A stretch of DNA of 64,000 bases from DAITBA01 sp036824005 (GCA_036824005.1 DAITBA010000005.1:121447-185446), one strand, 5' to 3'; positions 51,678-60,765 are shown, counted from the first letter of the stretch. Numbers and translations are program-made. The notes: generated by a model not told the origin, from the sequence alone.

Positions 51678-52379
51678 TCAGGCGCCGGTGTCGAAGGTGA
51701 CTTCGACGCGCATCTCGCTCTTCACGGCGAAGTTGTCGATCTCGCCGGGGGCGAAGGTCGCGTTCGAAAAGGCGGTGACGGCGGATTCCTGAAACGCGCT
51801 GGGAAGTTCGGAGCGCTCGACCACGACTCGATCGACGCTGCCGAATTCGTCGAGCAGGAGCCGCAGGACGACGCTGCCGGATACCGAAACGGAGTCCGTA
51901 GCGGGAAACTCCGGTTGCACGTCGGAGAGCACGCGAGGGCGCCGATCGAGTTGTGCCGCCCTGAAGTAGTGTGGCGCCGGGATGGAGATAGGGGCTTCGA
52001 AGGTCGATGGGTCGGCAACCTCGGCGCGCGGTTGGTCCGCGACCACAGTCACCTGCTCCGACGCGGCGGGTGTCGTTGTTTGACTTGCTGCTGGCGTTAC
52101 GGGTTCGGGCGACGTTGCGCCTGCTGCCGCGGCATACCGTTTCACGAATACGACGGCAAGGGCCGGTTGTACCGACTGCCGTTGCTGATCTGACAGGGTG
52201 TAGTCACCGGCACCGGCGCTGGTCGATCCGGAACCTATCAGCAGGGCCAATCCGAAGTGCAGGGATACTGACGCAGCTAGGCAGAGCGACAAGCGCTGCC
52301 GGCCGACACTGACCTGGCTCGTCCGGACATGGCGTGCGCCTTGTCCGGACACCAGTTCATGTGCGATGTCGTGGCCCAT
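51678..52379 (-). CDS. TonB-like protein, last gene of pilus-tip cassette B
   Basis: A 233-residue paralogue of the protein at 43315-44112. It has one N-terminal helix (LSLCLAASVSLHFGLALLIGS), an Ala/Thr/Pro-rich linker and a C-terminal TonB-like domain. Shared residues include ELPSAFQESAVTAF..ATFAPGEIDNFAVKSEMRVEVTFD versus DLPSAFEQAAIDAF..ARYTPGQIDGRAVRSQIRIEVSYD. It starts 24 nt after pilY1 of its own cassette. No ExbB/ExbD or receptor genes are nearby. Confidence 0.78.
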   Translation of the reverse strand: MGHDIAHELVSGQGARHVRTSQVSVGRQRLSLCLAASVSLHFGLALLIGSGSTSAGAGDYTLSDQQRQSVQPALAVVFVKRYAAAAGATSPEPVTPAASQTTTPAASEQVTVVADQPRAEVADPSTFEAPISIPAPHYFRAAQLDRRPRVLSDVQPEFPATDSVSVSGSVVLRLLLDEFGSVDRVVVERSELPSAFQESAVTAFSNATFAPGEIDNFAVKSEMRVEVTFDTGA

Positions 52380-52403
52380 TGACTCGATTGCACCGGGCAG
52401 GCG

Positions 52404-55400
52404 TCACTCGCCCGTGATCTCCTTCCAGGACACGCGCCGCGAGGTCGTCGTGCCGCCGGTCGGCGGACCCGCCTCGGCGACGGTGGTGGCGTCGGACTTG
52501 CGAATCAGCACCTTGACCTTGCCTCCGGTGATCTGGATGAGTACGGGACGGCTGGCGAGCGCGTTGCCGAGGGAATTCGACAGCCAGACGGTTTGACTGG
52601 TCACGGGATCCACGTAATGGACCACACTGCCGGTCTTGTAGTCGAACACGTTCAGCCAACTGCTGCCGCCGGGGGTGCACACGTCGGTGTTGGGAATGTT
52701 GCTCGTGAAGATGAGCGCGCCGAGGGCAAGCACCGGATTGGTGTTCACCCGTTCGCCGCTTGCCGGCAGATCCACGTACCAACCCTTCTTGGTGGAGTAG
52801 TTGACCGCGTTCTCCGTCGAACTGCGCGTGGTGCCGCTCGTGGTCAGTGTCTGCTGCTGCAGATTGCTGCGCAGCGGGGTTATGACGGCCGTGTCGCCGG
52901 CCGGATTACTCAGATCATCGACCAGGGCATACATGGTCTGGGTCTGGGTCGTCGACACGTCGGAATCCCCCAGGTACTTGCCGGTGCCGACATATACGAA
53001 GCGTTTCTCGACGCCATTGATGACGATCTTGGCCAGTTCGGGCTCCGTGGTGATCGGCTGGGCCTGCGGCGTCCCGGCTGCATCCACCAACGTTGCCAGT
53101 TTTTTGACCTTCCACTGCGCGGTATCTGCGTTGTTCATGTCGAAGCGCCAGACGTTACCCTGCAGATCGCCGCCGTAGGCGTATTGGACGGTGTTGTCGA
53201 CCTGGCCATTCTCGACATAGGCGCTGATATGCGCCAGTCCGCTCGGTGTCGCCGCGCTGCCCGCACCGGTATCGAAGACATGCAACAGCGCACCGGTCTT
53301 GGCGTTAAGGACGAACAGGTAGCCGTGCCCGTCACCGCCGGTGTAGTCGCTGCCGCTGGTGCTGTCGCCGTTGTTATATCCCGAGGTGACGAGTGCCACC
53401 CAGCCGTGCGCCTTGGTCTTGACGATGATCGGCTTGCCGAAGCTGTAGCCGATCTTGTTGGAGTTCATCGTCGTCGTCGTCTGGCCGCTCGGGCTGGTGA
53501 AGGTCACGCTGGCGCTGTTCGTGGCGCTGTTGGGGAACTCCCACATCACCTTCGTGGCCGCATCGGCTTCATCGGTGGCGGTCGGCGTAGTCACATCCAG
53601 CGCGTAGTAGCCTCGACCGCCCTTCCCGAGACCGCCGACCAGGATGGTGTGCCAGTCGGCGGCACCGCTGGCCCCATTGGTCTTGTTGAAGTCGATGTCG
53701 CCGACCACCGGTGTGCCATCCACGTAGAACTTGTGAGTGAATCCGCTTTTCCGGCTCAGGTTGTTCAGGCTGCCCATAAGCAGGTTGGGTATGTAGGCCC
53801 AGTTCTCCGCCCCGCTCGATGCCGTGAAGGCATGCAGCATGCCGTCGTTGGCACCCTGAAACACCACTTTCGTACGGCTTGCCTGGTTGGTCTTGAACGT
53901 CGAGTAACCCGTATCGCCGTAGTTGAACACAGGCACACCCACAACCACCGCCTCGGCGTTGATGATGTCGCCGAGCACGTGCGTGCGCGTCCGATAGGTC
54001 GTGCCCTCCCCGGCGCGATCTCCTCGCAGATAGGCGAGTACCGTGGCGCCATCGGTCAGACTGGGCGAATTGAGCAGGGTTTGTTGCGCACTGCTGAGTT
54101 TCGTCGTGGTCCCTGCGGAAGTCGGCTGGAACTGAATGCCTTGCCCGGTTCCGGATGTTCCCGTATAGGTGACGATCTTGCGGCTGGCCGCGGTCCTCAA
54201 ATCCAGCTGGGCCTGTGCAGATGTCGCCCAGATGGGACTCGCAGTGTTGACGGCGCCGGTGGTCGTGTCGATCGGATACGCGACCAGATCGCCCGACCAA
54301 TTGCCGGAGTTGTAGCTCGAAGAATACGATGTGTTGTCGACGGCAACGTCGGCGTTGGCAACCGCCACCGCAGCGCCCGCGAACGTCTTGTCGATCACGC
54401 TCTGGAATACGTTGTTGAGCGAGGCGATCAGCTTGTCAGGACGCTCGCCGGTGAAATAGTTGTCCGGTACGTTGTCGCTGTCGGAATCCCATTCGCCTGT
54501 CTGCAGCGGGTTGGTCACCAGATTGCGCACGGTGGACTTGTCCGCCCGTTTGTCCTCGAAGCCGCCGTATTTCGCCGCGGCCCACATCTGGTTCCAGGGA
54601 TACTCGCTGGAGCCCGTTTCGCGCACGTCCACCCAGTAGGATTGGGCAGTTTGCTTGCCGATGGTCCAGGGCTTCGAGTTGTCGTCGGGCAGGATGTCGC
54701 GAGTGTTGGCCCAGAAGGCGAGGCCGCCGAGGTGGAAGGTGTTGTAGCGCCCCCATCCCGCGTCGTGAATCCAGGTCCCGAGGCTGGCGACGCCTTCGTG
54801 ATTGCCGATCTCGTCGTCCAGATCGCTTACCTGTATCCCGTGTTCGTCTGTGAGCGTGCCCGTGCGCCCGCCGCAACGAACCGCTGCCCGGTTACCCGGA
54901 ATGTAGGAGTCGCACCAGGCGTTCGAATCCGCGATGCCGACGAAGAAGGTCTTCTGGCACGCGTACTGGATCGGCCGGTTCTGGACGTTGGACTGGTCCA
55001 GCGAGGTCCAGTTGGTGATGACGGGGAAACCGTCCTTCATCGTGTCGGTGATCGTTCCTGAGGTATATGCCGGCGTGTTCGGCAGGTTGCGCATGTAGCG
55101 CGTCGCTTCGTAGAACATCTCCGACAGGGTGTCGTAGGACTTATACGACGCACTGGGTTTGCCGAACTTGTTCAGGTAGTTGATTACCCCGCTGTTGCTC
55201 ACGCCCGAGGCGGTCGCGTCGGCCGAATCGGGGTTGGCGACAAGCGTCCCGTCGCTGCTGATTTCAGCATTGGCATTCGATGTCGGCGTGCTGTTGGGGA
55301 CAATGTTGTTCGGGCCGACGAATTTCATCCGCGAGCGGATGATTCCGCCCGGCCGGTCCTGGCTGTCGTCGTTGAGGTATGCAGTGACGCCAAAGCGCAT

Positions 55401-56258
55401 CTTGTCGGCGTTTTGTTGAATCAGCCCCGTTGGTTTCCAGGAGGAGCCGTACTGCCGACAGTTCGATTCCAAACCTACGCTCGAGTCGCAGACCTTCACC
55501 CGTACCAGATACGTTTCTACGCTGGAGGAAAAGTCACTCGCAGAACTGATCTGCATGACCCGCCCCTCGGAGTTGGCGACGCCCGATTTCGAGATCGGCG
55601 TCGTATTGTTCGTGACACGAACGTACAGGTTGCTCCATGTCTTGGGCGTCACGGTGCTCGGCGCGACGGCGGGCACGGTTCCCCAGGCGGTATCACGCAC
55701 GCGCTTGCGCGGGAATTGGCCGTATCCTCCCTCGCCGTTGTGGTAGGCCTTCTCGATGACCGTCAGCGTTGATGTGTCGATGTAGCGATCACCGCCGGTC
55801 ATGGCGTAGCGGAATTCGTCCAGAGCATGCATGGTCGCCCAGTTGAGGAAGTTGCCACTCCACTTGCTCGTGCACTGGTGCTGGTAGGTGCCCGTGCCTG
55901 TGCTAGACGGCACGAAATAGTTATTCGTCGAGTCATAGGTATAGCACTTCGTCGGATCGAAGTAGCCAAGATAGGTGCGGCTCTCGAAATAGCACACGCC
56001 GATTCCGCCATCCCTTCCCGGACACTCCTGACCGGCGACCGTACTCGTGTTGTCGTTGTATGCCGCTACCGTTCCCGTCGGCCACTCCACCGACAACGTG
56101 AGCATCATGTTCGGTGGCACGCTGCCCTTGGCGACCATCGGCATGTCGGCGAGGTCGGTCGATGCTGCGTGAACAGACTGGGCAACCTGGCCGAACGCCA
56201 AGGTCGCGGCGACGACTCGGGCGAGCATTTTGCGCGTGGATGAGTAACGGGTTGTCAT
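52404..56258 (-). CDS. pilY1: PilY1/PilC-family type IV pilus tip adhesin, cassette B
   Basis: A 1284-residue paralogue of the cassette A PilY1, nearly identical in length and motif order. It has a signal peptide, PNMMLTLSVEWPTGTVAAYND in place of a vWA DxSxS strand, YLGYFDPTKCYTYDS, NFLNWATMHALDEFRYAMTGGDR, YFTGERPDKLIASL, VVFQGANDGMLHAF and VWRFDMNNAD in the propeller. The N-terminal two thirds are well conserved between the copies, with insertions elsewhere. The ATG at 56258 follows GGAGT. It is probably the alternative tip adhesin. Confidence 0.92.
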   Translation of the reverse strand: MTTRYSSTRKMLARVVAATLAFGQVAQSVHAASTDLADMPMVAKGSVPPNMMLTLSVEWPTGTVAAYNDNTSTVAGQECPGRDGGIGVCYFESRTYLGYFDPTKCYTYDSTNNYFVPSSTGTGTYQHQCTSKWSGNFLNWATMHALDEFRYAMTGGDRYIDTSTLTVIEKAYHNGEGGYGQFPRKRVRDTAWGTVPAVAPSTVTPKTWSNLYVRVTNNTTPISKSGVANSEGRVMQISSASDFSSSVETYLVRVKVCDSSVGLESNCRQYGSSWKPTGLIQQNADKMRFGVTAYLNDDSQDRPGGIIRSRMKFVGPNNIVPNSTPTSNANAEISSDGTLVANPDSADATASGVSNSGVINYLNKFGKPSASYKSYDTLSEMFYEATRYMRNLPNTPAYTSGTITDTMKDGFPVITNWTSLDQSNVQNRPIQYACQKTFFVGIADSNAWCDSYIPGNRAAVRCGGRTGTLTDEHGIQVSDLDDEIGNHEGVASLGTWIHDAGWGRYNTFHLGGLAFWANTRDILPDDNSKPWTIGKQTAQSYWVDVRETGSSEYPWNQMWAAAKYGGFEDKRADKSTVRNLVTNPLQTGEWDSDSDNVPDNYFTGERPDKLIASLNNVFQSVIDKTFAGAAVAVANADVAVDNTSYSSSYNSGNWSGDLVAYPIDTTTGAVNTASPIWATSAQAQLDLRTAASRKIVTYTGTSGTGQGIQFQPTSAGTTTKLSSAQQTLLNSPSLTDGATVLAYLRGDRAGEGTTYRTRTHVLGDIINAEAVVVGVPVFNYGDTGYSTFKTNQASRTKVVFQGANDGMLHAFTASSGAENWAYIPNLLMGSLNNLSRKSGFTHKFYVDGTPVVGDIDFNKTNGASGAADWHTILVGGLGKGGRGYYALDVTTPTATDEADAATKVMWEFPNSATNSASVTFTSPSGQTTTTMNSNKIGYSFGKPIIVKTKAHGWVALVTSGYNNGDSTSGSDYTGGDGHGYLFVLNAKTGALLHVFDTGAGSAATPSGLAHISAYVENGQVDNTVQYAYGGDLQGNVWRFDMNNADTAQWKVKKLATLVDAAGTPQAQPITTEPELAKIVINGVEKRFVYVGTGKYLGDSDVSTTQTQTMYALVDDLSNPAGDTAVITPLRSNLQQQTLTTSGTTRSSTENAVNYSTKKGWYVDLPASGERVNTNPVLALGALIFTSNIPNTDVCTPGGSSWLNVFDYKTGSVVHYVDPVTSQTVWLSNSLGNALASRPVLIQITGGKVKVLIRKSDATTVAEAGPPTGGTTTSRRVSWKEITGE

Positions 56259-56319
56259 TTTGGGTACTCCTTGTTCTGAATCCGTGGAACGATTGCGTGA
56301 GGACTGGACGGATGGGGGT

Positions 56320-56976
56320 TCAACTCGTGCGGCCGAGAATGGTCTGCAGCATGGTCACCGTGTTGCGCGGTCCGGCGACGCGGACGGTCAGGCGGTACAT
56401 GATCTCCACGCCGGTGGGGCTGACAGACGGACCTGCGCCACCTTTCTTCGATGCCTTGGTATCGACCGGGGTTGTGTAGCAAACCGGTGCCGCCGTGTCG
56501 TATTTCGGCGATGTGCCGAGGGTGATGGTTCCCAACTGGTTGCAGAGGCGCTCCACCACGTACTGGACGGTGTATCCATTGACGGTTGTCCCGGCGAGGT
56601 TGGCGTGGGACCAGTTGATGCCCGATGGGATTCCTTGGGGGTCTTCGTTTTGGACGCGGGCGTAGTACTTGCACGTGCCGGCGCTGCAACCCGCGGGCAG
56701 GTTGGCGTCGGGCGCGGGACCAACGGTGGTGTTGAGATATGCCACGGCGGTCTCGATGCCGGTGTCCGAAGCGCTCACGGCCGCTTCCTTGAACGTCAGG
56801 TTACCGGCGATGAGATTGCTCGTATCCACCGAGCGGACCAGCGCCAACCCGGCCAGCATCATGATCGCCAGCGCGACCAGGGCGATGAAGAGCGACGCGC
56901 CGCGTTGGCGCGCGATTCCGGGTTTGGCTGCCGCGGCCGGATACGGCAGGCGGGCTGTCGTGTTTGAGGTATTCAT
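56320..56976 (-). CDS. pilX: Minor pilin-like PilX, cassette B
   Basis: A 218-residue PilX with leader/helix QRGASLFIALVALAIMMLAGLAL and the family segment RSVDTSNLIAGNLTFKEAAV. The C-terminus LTVRVAGPRNTVTML matches cassette A (VTVRVDGPRNTTSFS). The ATG at 56976 overlaps the pilW stop by 4 nt (ATGA). It lies 61 nt before pilY1. Confidence 0.86.
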   Translation of the reverse strand: MNTSNTTARLPYPAAAAKPGIARQRGASLFIALVALAIMMLAGLALVRSVDTSNLIAGNLTFKEAAVSASDTGIETAVAYLNTTVGPAPDANLPAGCSAGTCKYYARVQNEDPQGIPSGINWSHANLAGTTVNGYTVQYVVERLCNQLGTITLGTSPKYDTAAPVCYTTPVDTKASKKGGAGPSVSPTGVEIMYRLTVRVAGPRNTVTMLQTILGRTS

Positions 56977-58124
56977 AGGTTGGACCACATGACGTTGCGC
57001 ATCGGGATGACGGTCTGGTAGGTCTTGTAACGGTAGTGTTGCCATTCGGTATCGCCCGCGTTTGCGCGCAGGTCGATGAGAGGGGCGGCGTCGGCTGCCG
57101 AGTCGCTCCAGGCGCACGGACCGTAATTCGTCCCGGCGTTGTTGGCGCAGGTGTTGGTGACAAGCGCGGCGTCGCGTTTGCCGCTGCGCGCGACGACCAC
57201 AATGCGCACAGCCTTGATGCGCTGCCGGTCGGCGACGCTCGGCGCGGCCCATGATCCGGTTGCGTCCACCCAGTCATTGATCTGCTGGCTGCCGGCATCG
57301 GCGATGCCGTATTGCGCCTGGAGTTCGACGATCTCGCTGGCGAGTACCTCTGTTGCGGGCGCTGCACCGGAGACGGCGCTCGCGGCCTGGAGGCTGTTGT
57401 TGGCGTTGATGGAGTACGTCCGGCTTGTCACTCCGCCGCCAGCCGTCGTGCCGACGCGGAAGACAGACGAGCCCTCCGGGTAGCCCGGCCACGCGTTGGC
57501 AGTCAGGTACGTGTTGTCGGGGTTGTACTCCGGGTCCTGTCCGGTGGCGTGCTGCAAGGTGAGGTTCGGCGCATCGATCGAGGTGATGTGCGTCAGCGTG
57601 CAGTTGGTGCCACCGGGCGAGACGATCATGACCAGGTCGTTGGTCGTGAAGTCATAAACGCGCTCGACAACCAGCGGGTCCCAAGGGTTTGCCATTGTTG
57701 CCTTCAGCCTCGTGGGGATGGAGCCGAGAAAGCGGAATCCCGTACGTACGACCACGGTGTCGGGATTTCCGGTACCACCGTCAGTAATCGAAACCGGAGT
57801 CGTGTTGAATATGCTCGTCGGGATGGGTGCCCCGGGAACTCCGCCGGTACCGAAATAGGAGAAGAACGTCTGGCAGTTGAAGGCTTCAGGATGCGTGAAT
57901 CCTGCGGCGGCCTTGCGTACATCCTGCTCGATGGTGAACAAGCCCACCAAGCCGTTTTCCTGTGCGTCCGCGTTCGCCGTGGTGGTGCGCTTCTGATTCT
58001 CGAACATGGACAAGGTCTGGGTGATCGCCAGAATGGCGAGCAGGCCGACGGTCAGGCCGACCATCACTTCGATCAGGCTGAAGCCGCGCTCGCGCCGGCC
58101 GGACCGGTTCAATGCGAAAGACAT
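56973..58124 (-). CDS. pilW: Minor pilin PilW, cassette B
   Basis: A 383-residue PilW. The leader/helix is RRERGFSLIEVMVGLTVGLL and continues hydrophobic; KRTTTANADAQENGLVGLFTIEQDVR follows. The C-terminal QHYRYKTYQTVIPMRNVMW matches cassette A. The ATG at 58124 is used because the upstream open frame overlaps pilV. It starts 8 nt after the pilV stop. Confidence 0.88.
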   Translation of the reverse strand: MSFALNRSGRRERGFSLIEVMVGLTVGLLAILAITQTLSMFENQKRTTTANADAQENGLVGLFTIEQDVRKAAAGFTHPEAFNCQTFFSYFGTGGVPGAPIPTSIFNTTPVSITDGGTGNPDTVVVRTGFRFLGSIPTRLKATMANPWDPLVVERVYDFTTNDLVMIVSPGGTNCTLTHITSIDAPNLTLQHATGQDPEYNPDNTYLTANAWPGYPEGSSVFRVGTTAGGGVTSRTYSINANNSLQAASAVSGAAPATEVLASEIVELQAQYGIADAGSQQINDWVDATGSWAAPSVADRQRIKAVRIVVVARSGKRDAALVTNTCANNAGTNYGPCAWSDSAADAAPLIDLRANAGDTEWQHYRYKTYQTVIPMRNVMWSNL

Positions 58125-58132
58125 GGGCACTC

Positions 58133-58621
58133 CTAGTTCTTGACGAGTTGTGCAGAAACGACGTGGTTGTGGTCGGCCGTTTCCTGGTTGGCCCGCCAGC
58201 AAACGGTGACGGTGACCGCACCGGTCGCCGCGTTGACCGTGATCTGCTGATTGGTCGTGGACGCGCCGGGCAGGACGCGGCTGACCTCCGTGATCCACGC
58301 CGTCACGTTGCCGTTGCCGGAGGCGCTCCCGGCCGGGGAGCACACATTGGCGCCAGCCGTTGGACGATGGGCGTAGGCGCCCAACACCGCCTGGCCAGCC
58401 GCCGAGAGTGAGTTGCTCGGCAAATCGGCCCAGATCTGGGAGATGATCTGGTTGGCAAGGAAAGCCGCGTCAGCGCGGTACTTCGCGTCGGTGGAATTCT
58501 TGATCGACAGGGACTGCAGTCCGACGAGGCCGAGGATGCCCAGGGAAAAGATCAGTAGCGCAATGAGCGCTTCCAGGAGGGCAATGCCCTGTTGCGAGTT
58601 CTTCATGTTTGCGTGTCTCAT
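58133..58621 (-). CDS. pilV: Minor pilin PilV, cassette B
   Basis: A 162-residue PilV. The leader ends QQG before I-A-L-L-E (GIALLEALIALLIFSLGILG). The ATG at 58621 is preferred because it overlaps the fimT stop (ATGA) and GGAAG precedes it; an internal ATG at 58606 is possible. Members of this family link PilW/PilX to the tip. Confidence 0.87.
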   Translation of the reverse strand: MRHANMKNSQQGIALLEALIALLIFSLGILGLVGLQSLSIKNSTDAKYRADAAFLANQIISQIWADLPSNSLSAAGQAVLGAYAHRPTAGANVCSPAGSASGNGNVTAWITEVSRVLPGASTTNQQITVNAATGAVTVTVCWRANQETADHNHVVSAQLVKN

Positions 58622-59142
58622 TGCTGGCACTTCCTCACGTCACCGGCGGTCGTGATGCTCGGATCACAAAGGCGAATCTGGCCGCCCTGTTGAATCTCGA
58701 CCTGCATATCGCGGGTGGAAGCGGAGATGTCGAGGACGACTTTGTCGAGTTGCGCAGAGCCGTCCGTGTTGGTGACCCTGCGACCGAGCGAATTGAATGT
58801 GACTGTCGTGGCGTTGGCGGGCGTCGGAGTGGCCGTAACCGTCGCCGCGCTTTCGCCGCCGCTGCGCGCCTGAATTTGCGTGCCTGTGCTGTCTTCGCTC
58901 ACGGTCCATACGGCCCCGTTGGTCAGAACGAAGCGCACCCGCACGTTTCGGCGCAGTGCCTCGGCGCGGGCGAGCTGCAGACCGTTCTGGATCGACTCCG
59001 CCGAAGCACGAATGGCGCCGTTCTGAATAAAGGTCTGGAAGGAAGGCAGTGCCAGCCCGGCGACGATGCCCAGGATGACGACGGCGACGAGCAGCTCGAT
59101 GAGCGTTACGCCGCGTTGCGTTCTAAGGATGAGCGCGTTCAA
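58618..59142 (-). CDS. fimT: GspH/FimT-family minor pseudopilin, cassette B, TTG start
   Basis: A 174-residue FimT/GspH protein. The leader ends RG before V-T-L-I-E (GVTLIELLVAVVILGIVAGLA), with NGLQLARAEALRRNVRVRFVLT as the GspH signature. The TTG at 59142 is chosen because AAAGGAG lies 7 nt upstream and the codon overlaps the pilE stop (TTGA). No ATG exists at a sensible place. Confidence 0.86.
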   Translation of the reverse strand: MNALILRTQRGVTLIELLVAVVILGIVAGLALPSFQTFIQNGAIRASAESIQNGLQLARAEALRRNVRVRFVLTNGAVWTVSEDSTGTQIQARSGGESAATVTATPTPANATTVTFNSLGRRVTNTDGSAQLDKVVLDISASTRDMQVEIQQGGQIRLCDPSITTAGDVRKCQQ

Positions 59143-59561
59143 CAGCCGTCTCCTTTGTTTTGTATCCAGCAGTTCTTCGGCAGCCCGCTTGCGCCAGGAA
59201 AGGCTGTCGTTTGCTGGAGGTTTGCCTGGTTGATCGTGAAAGTGAAGCCACTCATGCCCTGCGCTGCGACACCCGTTGCAGTGACGGTGAACGTTGTGTC
59301 GGTGGCAGCGCACGCGTAGGTGAAGTAGGTCGTTGCCGCGGGCACGACGCCGCATACGTTTCCGCCGACCACGGTGGCATAGCGGCGGTTGTCCTGGAAG
59401 AACTGCTCCAGCCTGACCCGTGAATCCGCGAGAGTCGACGTCCCATCGGCGATCTTGCCCCGCTGCACAAAGGCCGAGTAGCTGGGATATGCCACGGTGG
59501 AAAGAATGGCGACAATAGCCACCACCACCAGCACTTCGATCAGAGTAAATCCTCGTTGCAT
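59139..59561 (-). CDS. pilE: PilE-like minor pilin, cassette B (first gene)
   Basis: A 140-residue pilin with a very short leader (MQRG) before FTLIEVLVVVAIVAILSTVAYPS. Glu5 is present. The C-terminal GASGLPKNCWIQNKGDGC parallels cassette A (NNGANCWITKKGETC), so the two are paralogues. VRLEQFFQDNRRYATV is also shared. It opens cassette B, 206 nt from the divergent tRNA gene. The ATG at 59561 is the only start giving a family-like leader. Confidence 0.88.
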   Translation of the reverse strand: MQRGFTLIEVLVVVAIVAILSTVAYPSYSAFVQRGKIADGTSTLADSRVRLEQFFQDNRRYATVVGGNVCGVVPAATTYFTYACAATDTTFTVTATGVAAQGMSGFTFTINQANLQQTTAFPGASGLPKNCWIQNKGDGC

Positions 59562-59706
59562 GTCGATCGCCCTCCATTCGATGCCCGCATGGTCACCGCG
59601 TCGAAGAATATTCACGGTGAATTGCGGCACACCTCTTAGGGGCGGCCGATGGACGGTCAGGCGCGGGGAATGAGCGGTCGGCTGGCTGGTGGCGCGCGGG
59701 AGGATT

Positions 59707-59722
59707 CGTGACGCATGTCACG
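59707..59722. promoter_or_regulatory. CRP/Vfr-like operator
   Basis: CGTGACGCATGTCACG, i.e. GTGA-N6-TCAC with 6-bp perfect arms. It lies about 146 nt upstream of the pilE-like start of cassette B and about 50 bp upstream of the tRNA-Thr transcription start. A CRP-family site by pattern only. Confidence 0.45.
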
Positions 59723-59751
59723 CTTGGGTCTGGCGCTGGGGTGCCTTTTGC

Positions 59752-59757
59752 TATAAT
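59752..59757 (+). promoter_or_regulatory. -10 element of tRNA-Thr
   Basis: A consensus TATAAT ends 10 nt before the tRNA 5' end. The -35 is poor. Confidence 0.55.
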
Positions 59758-59767
59758 GCGACGGCGT

Positions 59768-59843
<76 letters not shown>

Positions 59844-59997
59844 TCCGATTCCTCACCTCGCGCGTTCTCGCGGCTCTGGTTTCCTTGTAAGTGCGTGTCC
59901 TGCCGGAGTCCTGGAGGCCCCGACGTCAAGCGTTCGTCGGGCGATGCATCGCGGCGGCAGCGGTCGGCCCGCAACCAACTGACGGCAAGGAGCAAGC

Positions 59998-60765
59998 ATG
60001 CAGATCAAGGACAGGGTGTTCATCGTCACGGGAGGCAGTTCAGGATTGGGCGCCGGCACGGCACGGCTTTTGGTGGCCGAGGGGGCGCGGGTCGTCGTCG
60101 CGGATGTCAATCGAGCGGGCGGCGAGGCGCTCGCGAGTGAATTGGGGGCGAGTGCCCGGTTCATCGAAACCGACGTCGCCAGCGAGTCAAGCGGCCGCGC
60201 TGCGGTGGAACTGGCGGTGTCCGCATTTGGGAGCCTTTCGGGTCTGATCAATTGCGCTGGCATCGCCCCGGCCGAGAAGGTAGTCGGGCGCGAGGCGCCG
60301 CACCGGCTGGATGCTTTTGCCCGCGTCATCAACGTTAATCTCGTCGGCACCTTCAATATGATCCGGCTTGCCGCCGATGTCATGAGCAAGCAGGCGCCGA
60401 ACGCATCGGGGGAGCGCGGCGTCATTGTCAACACCGCGTCGGTGGCGGCGTTCGAGGGGCAGATCGGGCAGGCGGCATATTCCGCTTCCAAGGCCGGCGT
60501 GGTCGGTATGACATTGCCGATCGCGCGTGAACTGGCGCGATTCGGCATCAGGGTCATGACCATTGCGCCGGGCGTGTTCGAGACACCCATGCTTCTCGGC
60601 ATGCCGGTCGAGGTGCAGGAAGCGCTCGGCAAGACGGTTCCATTCCCGTCGCGCATGGGCAAACCCAATGAGTACGCGGCGCTGGTCAAGCACATCGTCG
60701 AAAATGAAATGCTCAACGGCGAGGTCATCCGCCTCGATGGCGCGATTCGCATGCAGGCGAAGTGA
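59998..60765 (+). CDS. Short-chain dehydrogenase, 3-hydroxyacyl-CoA dehydrogenase (HSD17B10-like)
   Basis: A 255-residue SDR. The NAD-binding motif is VTGGSSGLGAGTARLL, the acidic residue after beta-2 is in VVVADVN (NAD preference), and NCAG and the catalytic YSASK are present. The MTLPIARELARFGIRVMTIAPGVFETPMLLGMP stretch is typical of type 10 17beta-HSD/3-hydroxyacyl-CoA dehydrogenases of fatty acid or branched-chain breakdown. The ATG at 59998 has AAGGAG upstream. No beta-oxidation genes are adjacent. Confidence 0.88.
   Translation: MQIKDRVFIVTGGSSGLGAGTARLLVAEGARVVVADVNRAGGEALASELGASARFIETDVASESSGRAAVELAVSAFGSLSGLINCAGIAPAEKVVGREAPHRLDAFARVINVNLVGTFNMIRLAADVMSKQAPNASGERGVIVNTASVAAFEGQIGQAAYSASKAGVVGMTLPIARELARFGIRVMTIAPGVFETPMLLGMPVEVQEALGKTVPFPSRMGKPNEYAALVKHIVENEMLNGEVIRLDGAIRMQAK

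Noticed and set aside
52593..55061. 822-codon open frame on the + strand opposite pilY1 of cassette B
   Set aside because: It mirrors pilY1 codons and has no start context or motif.
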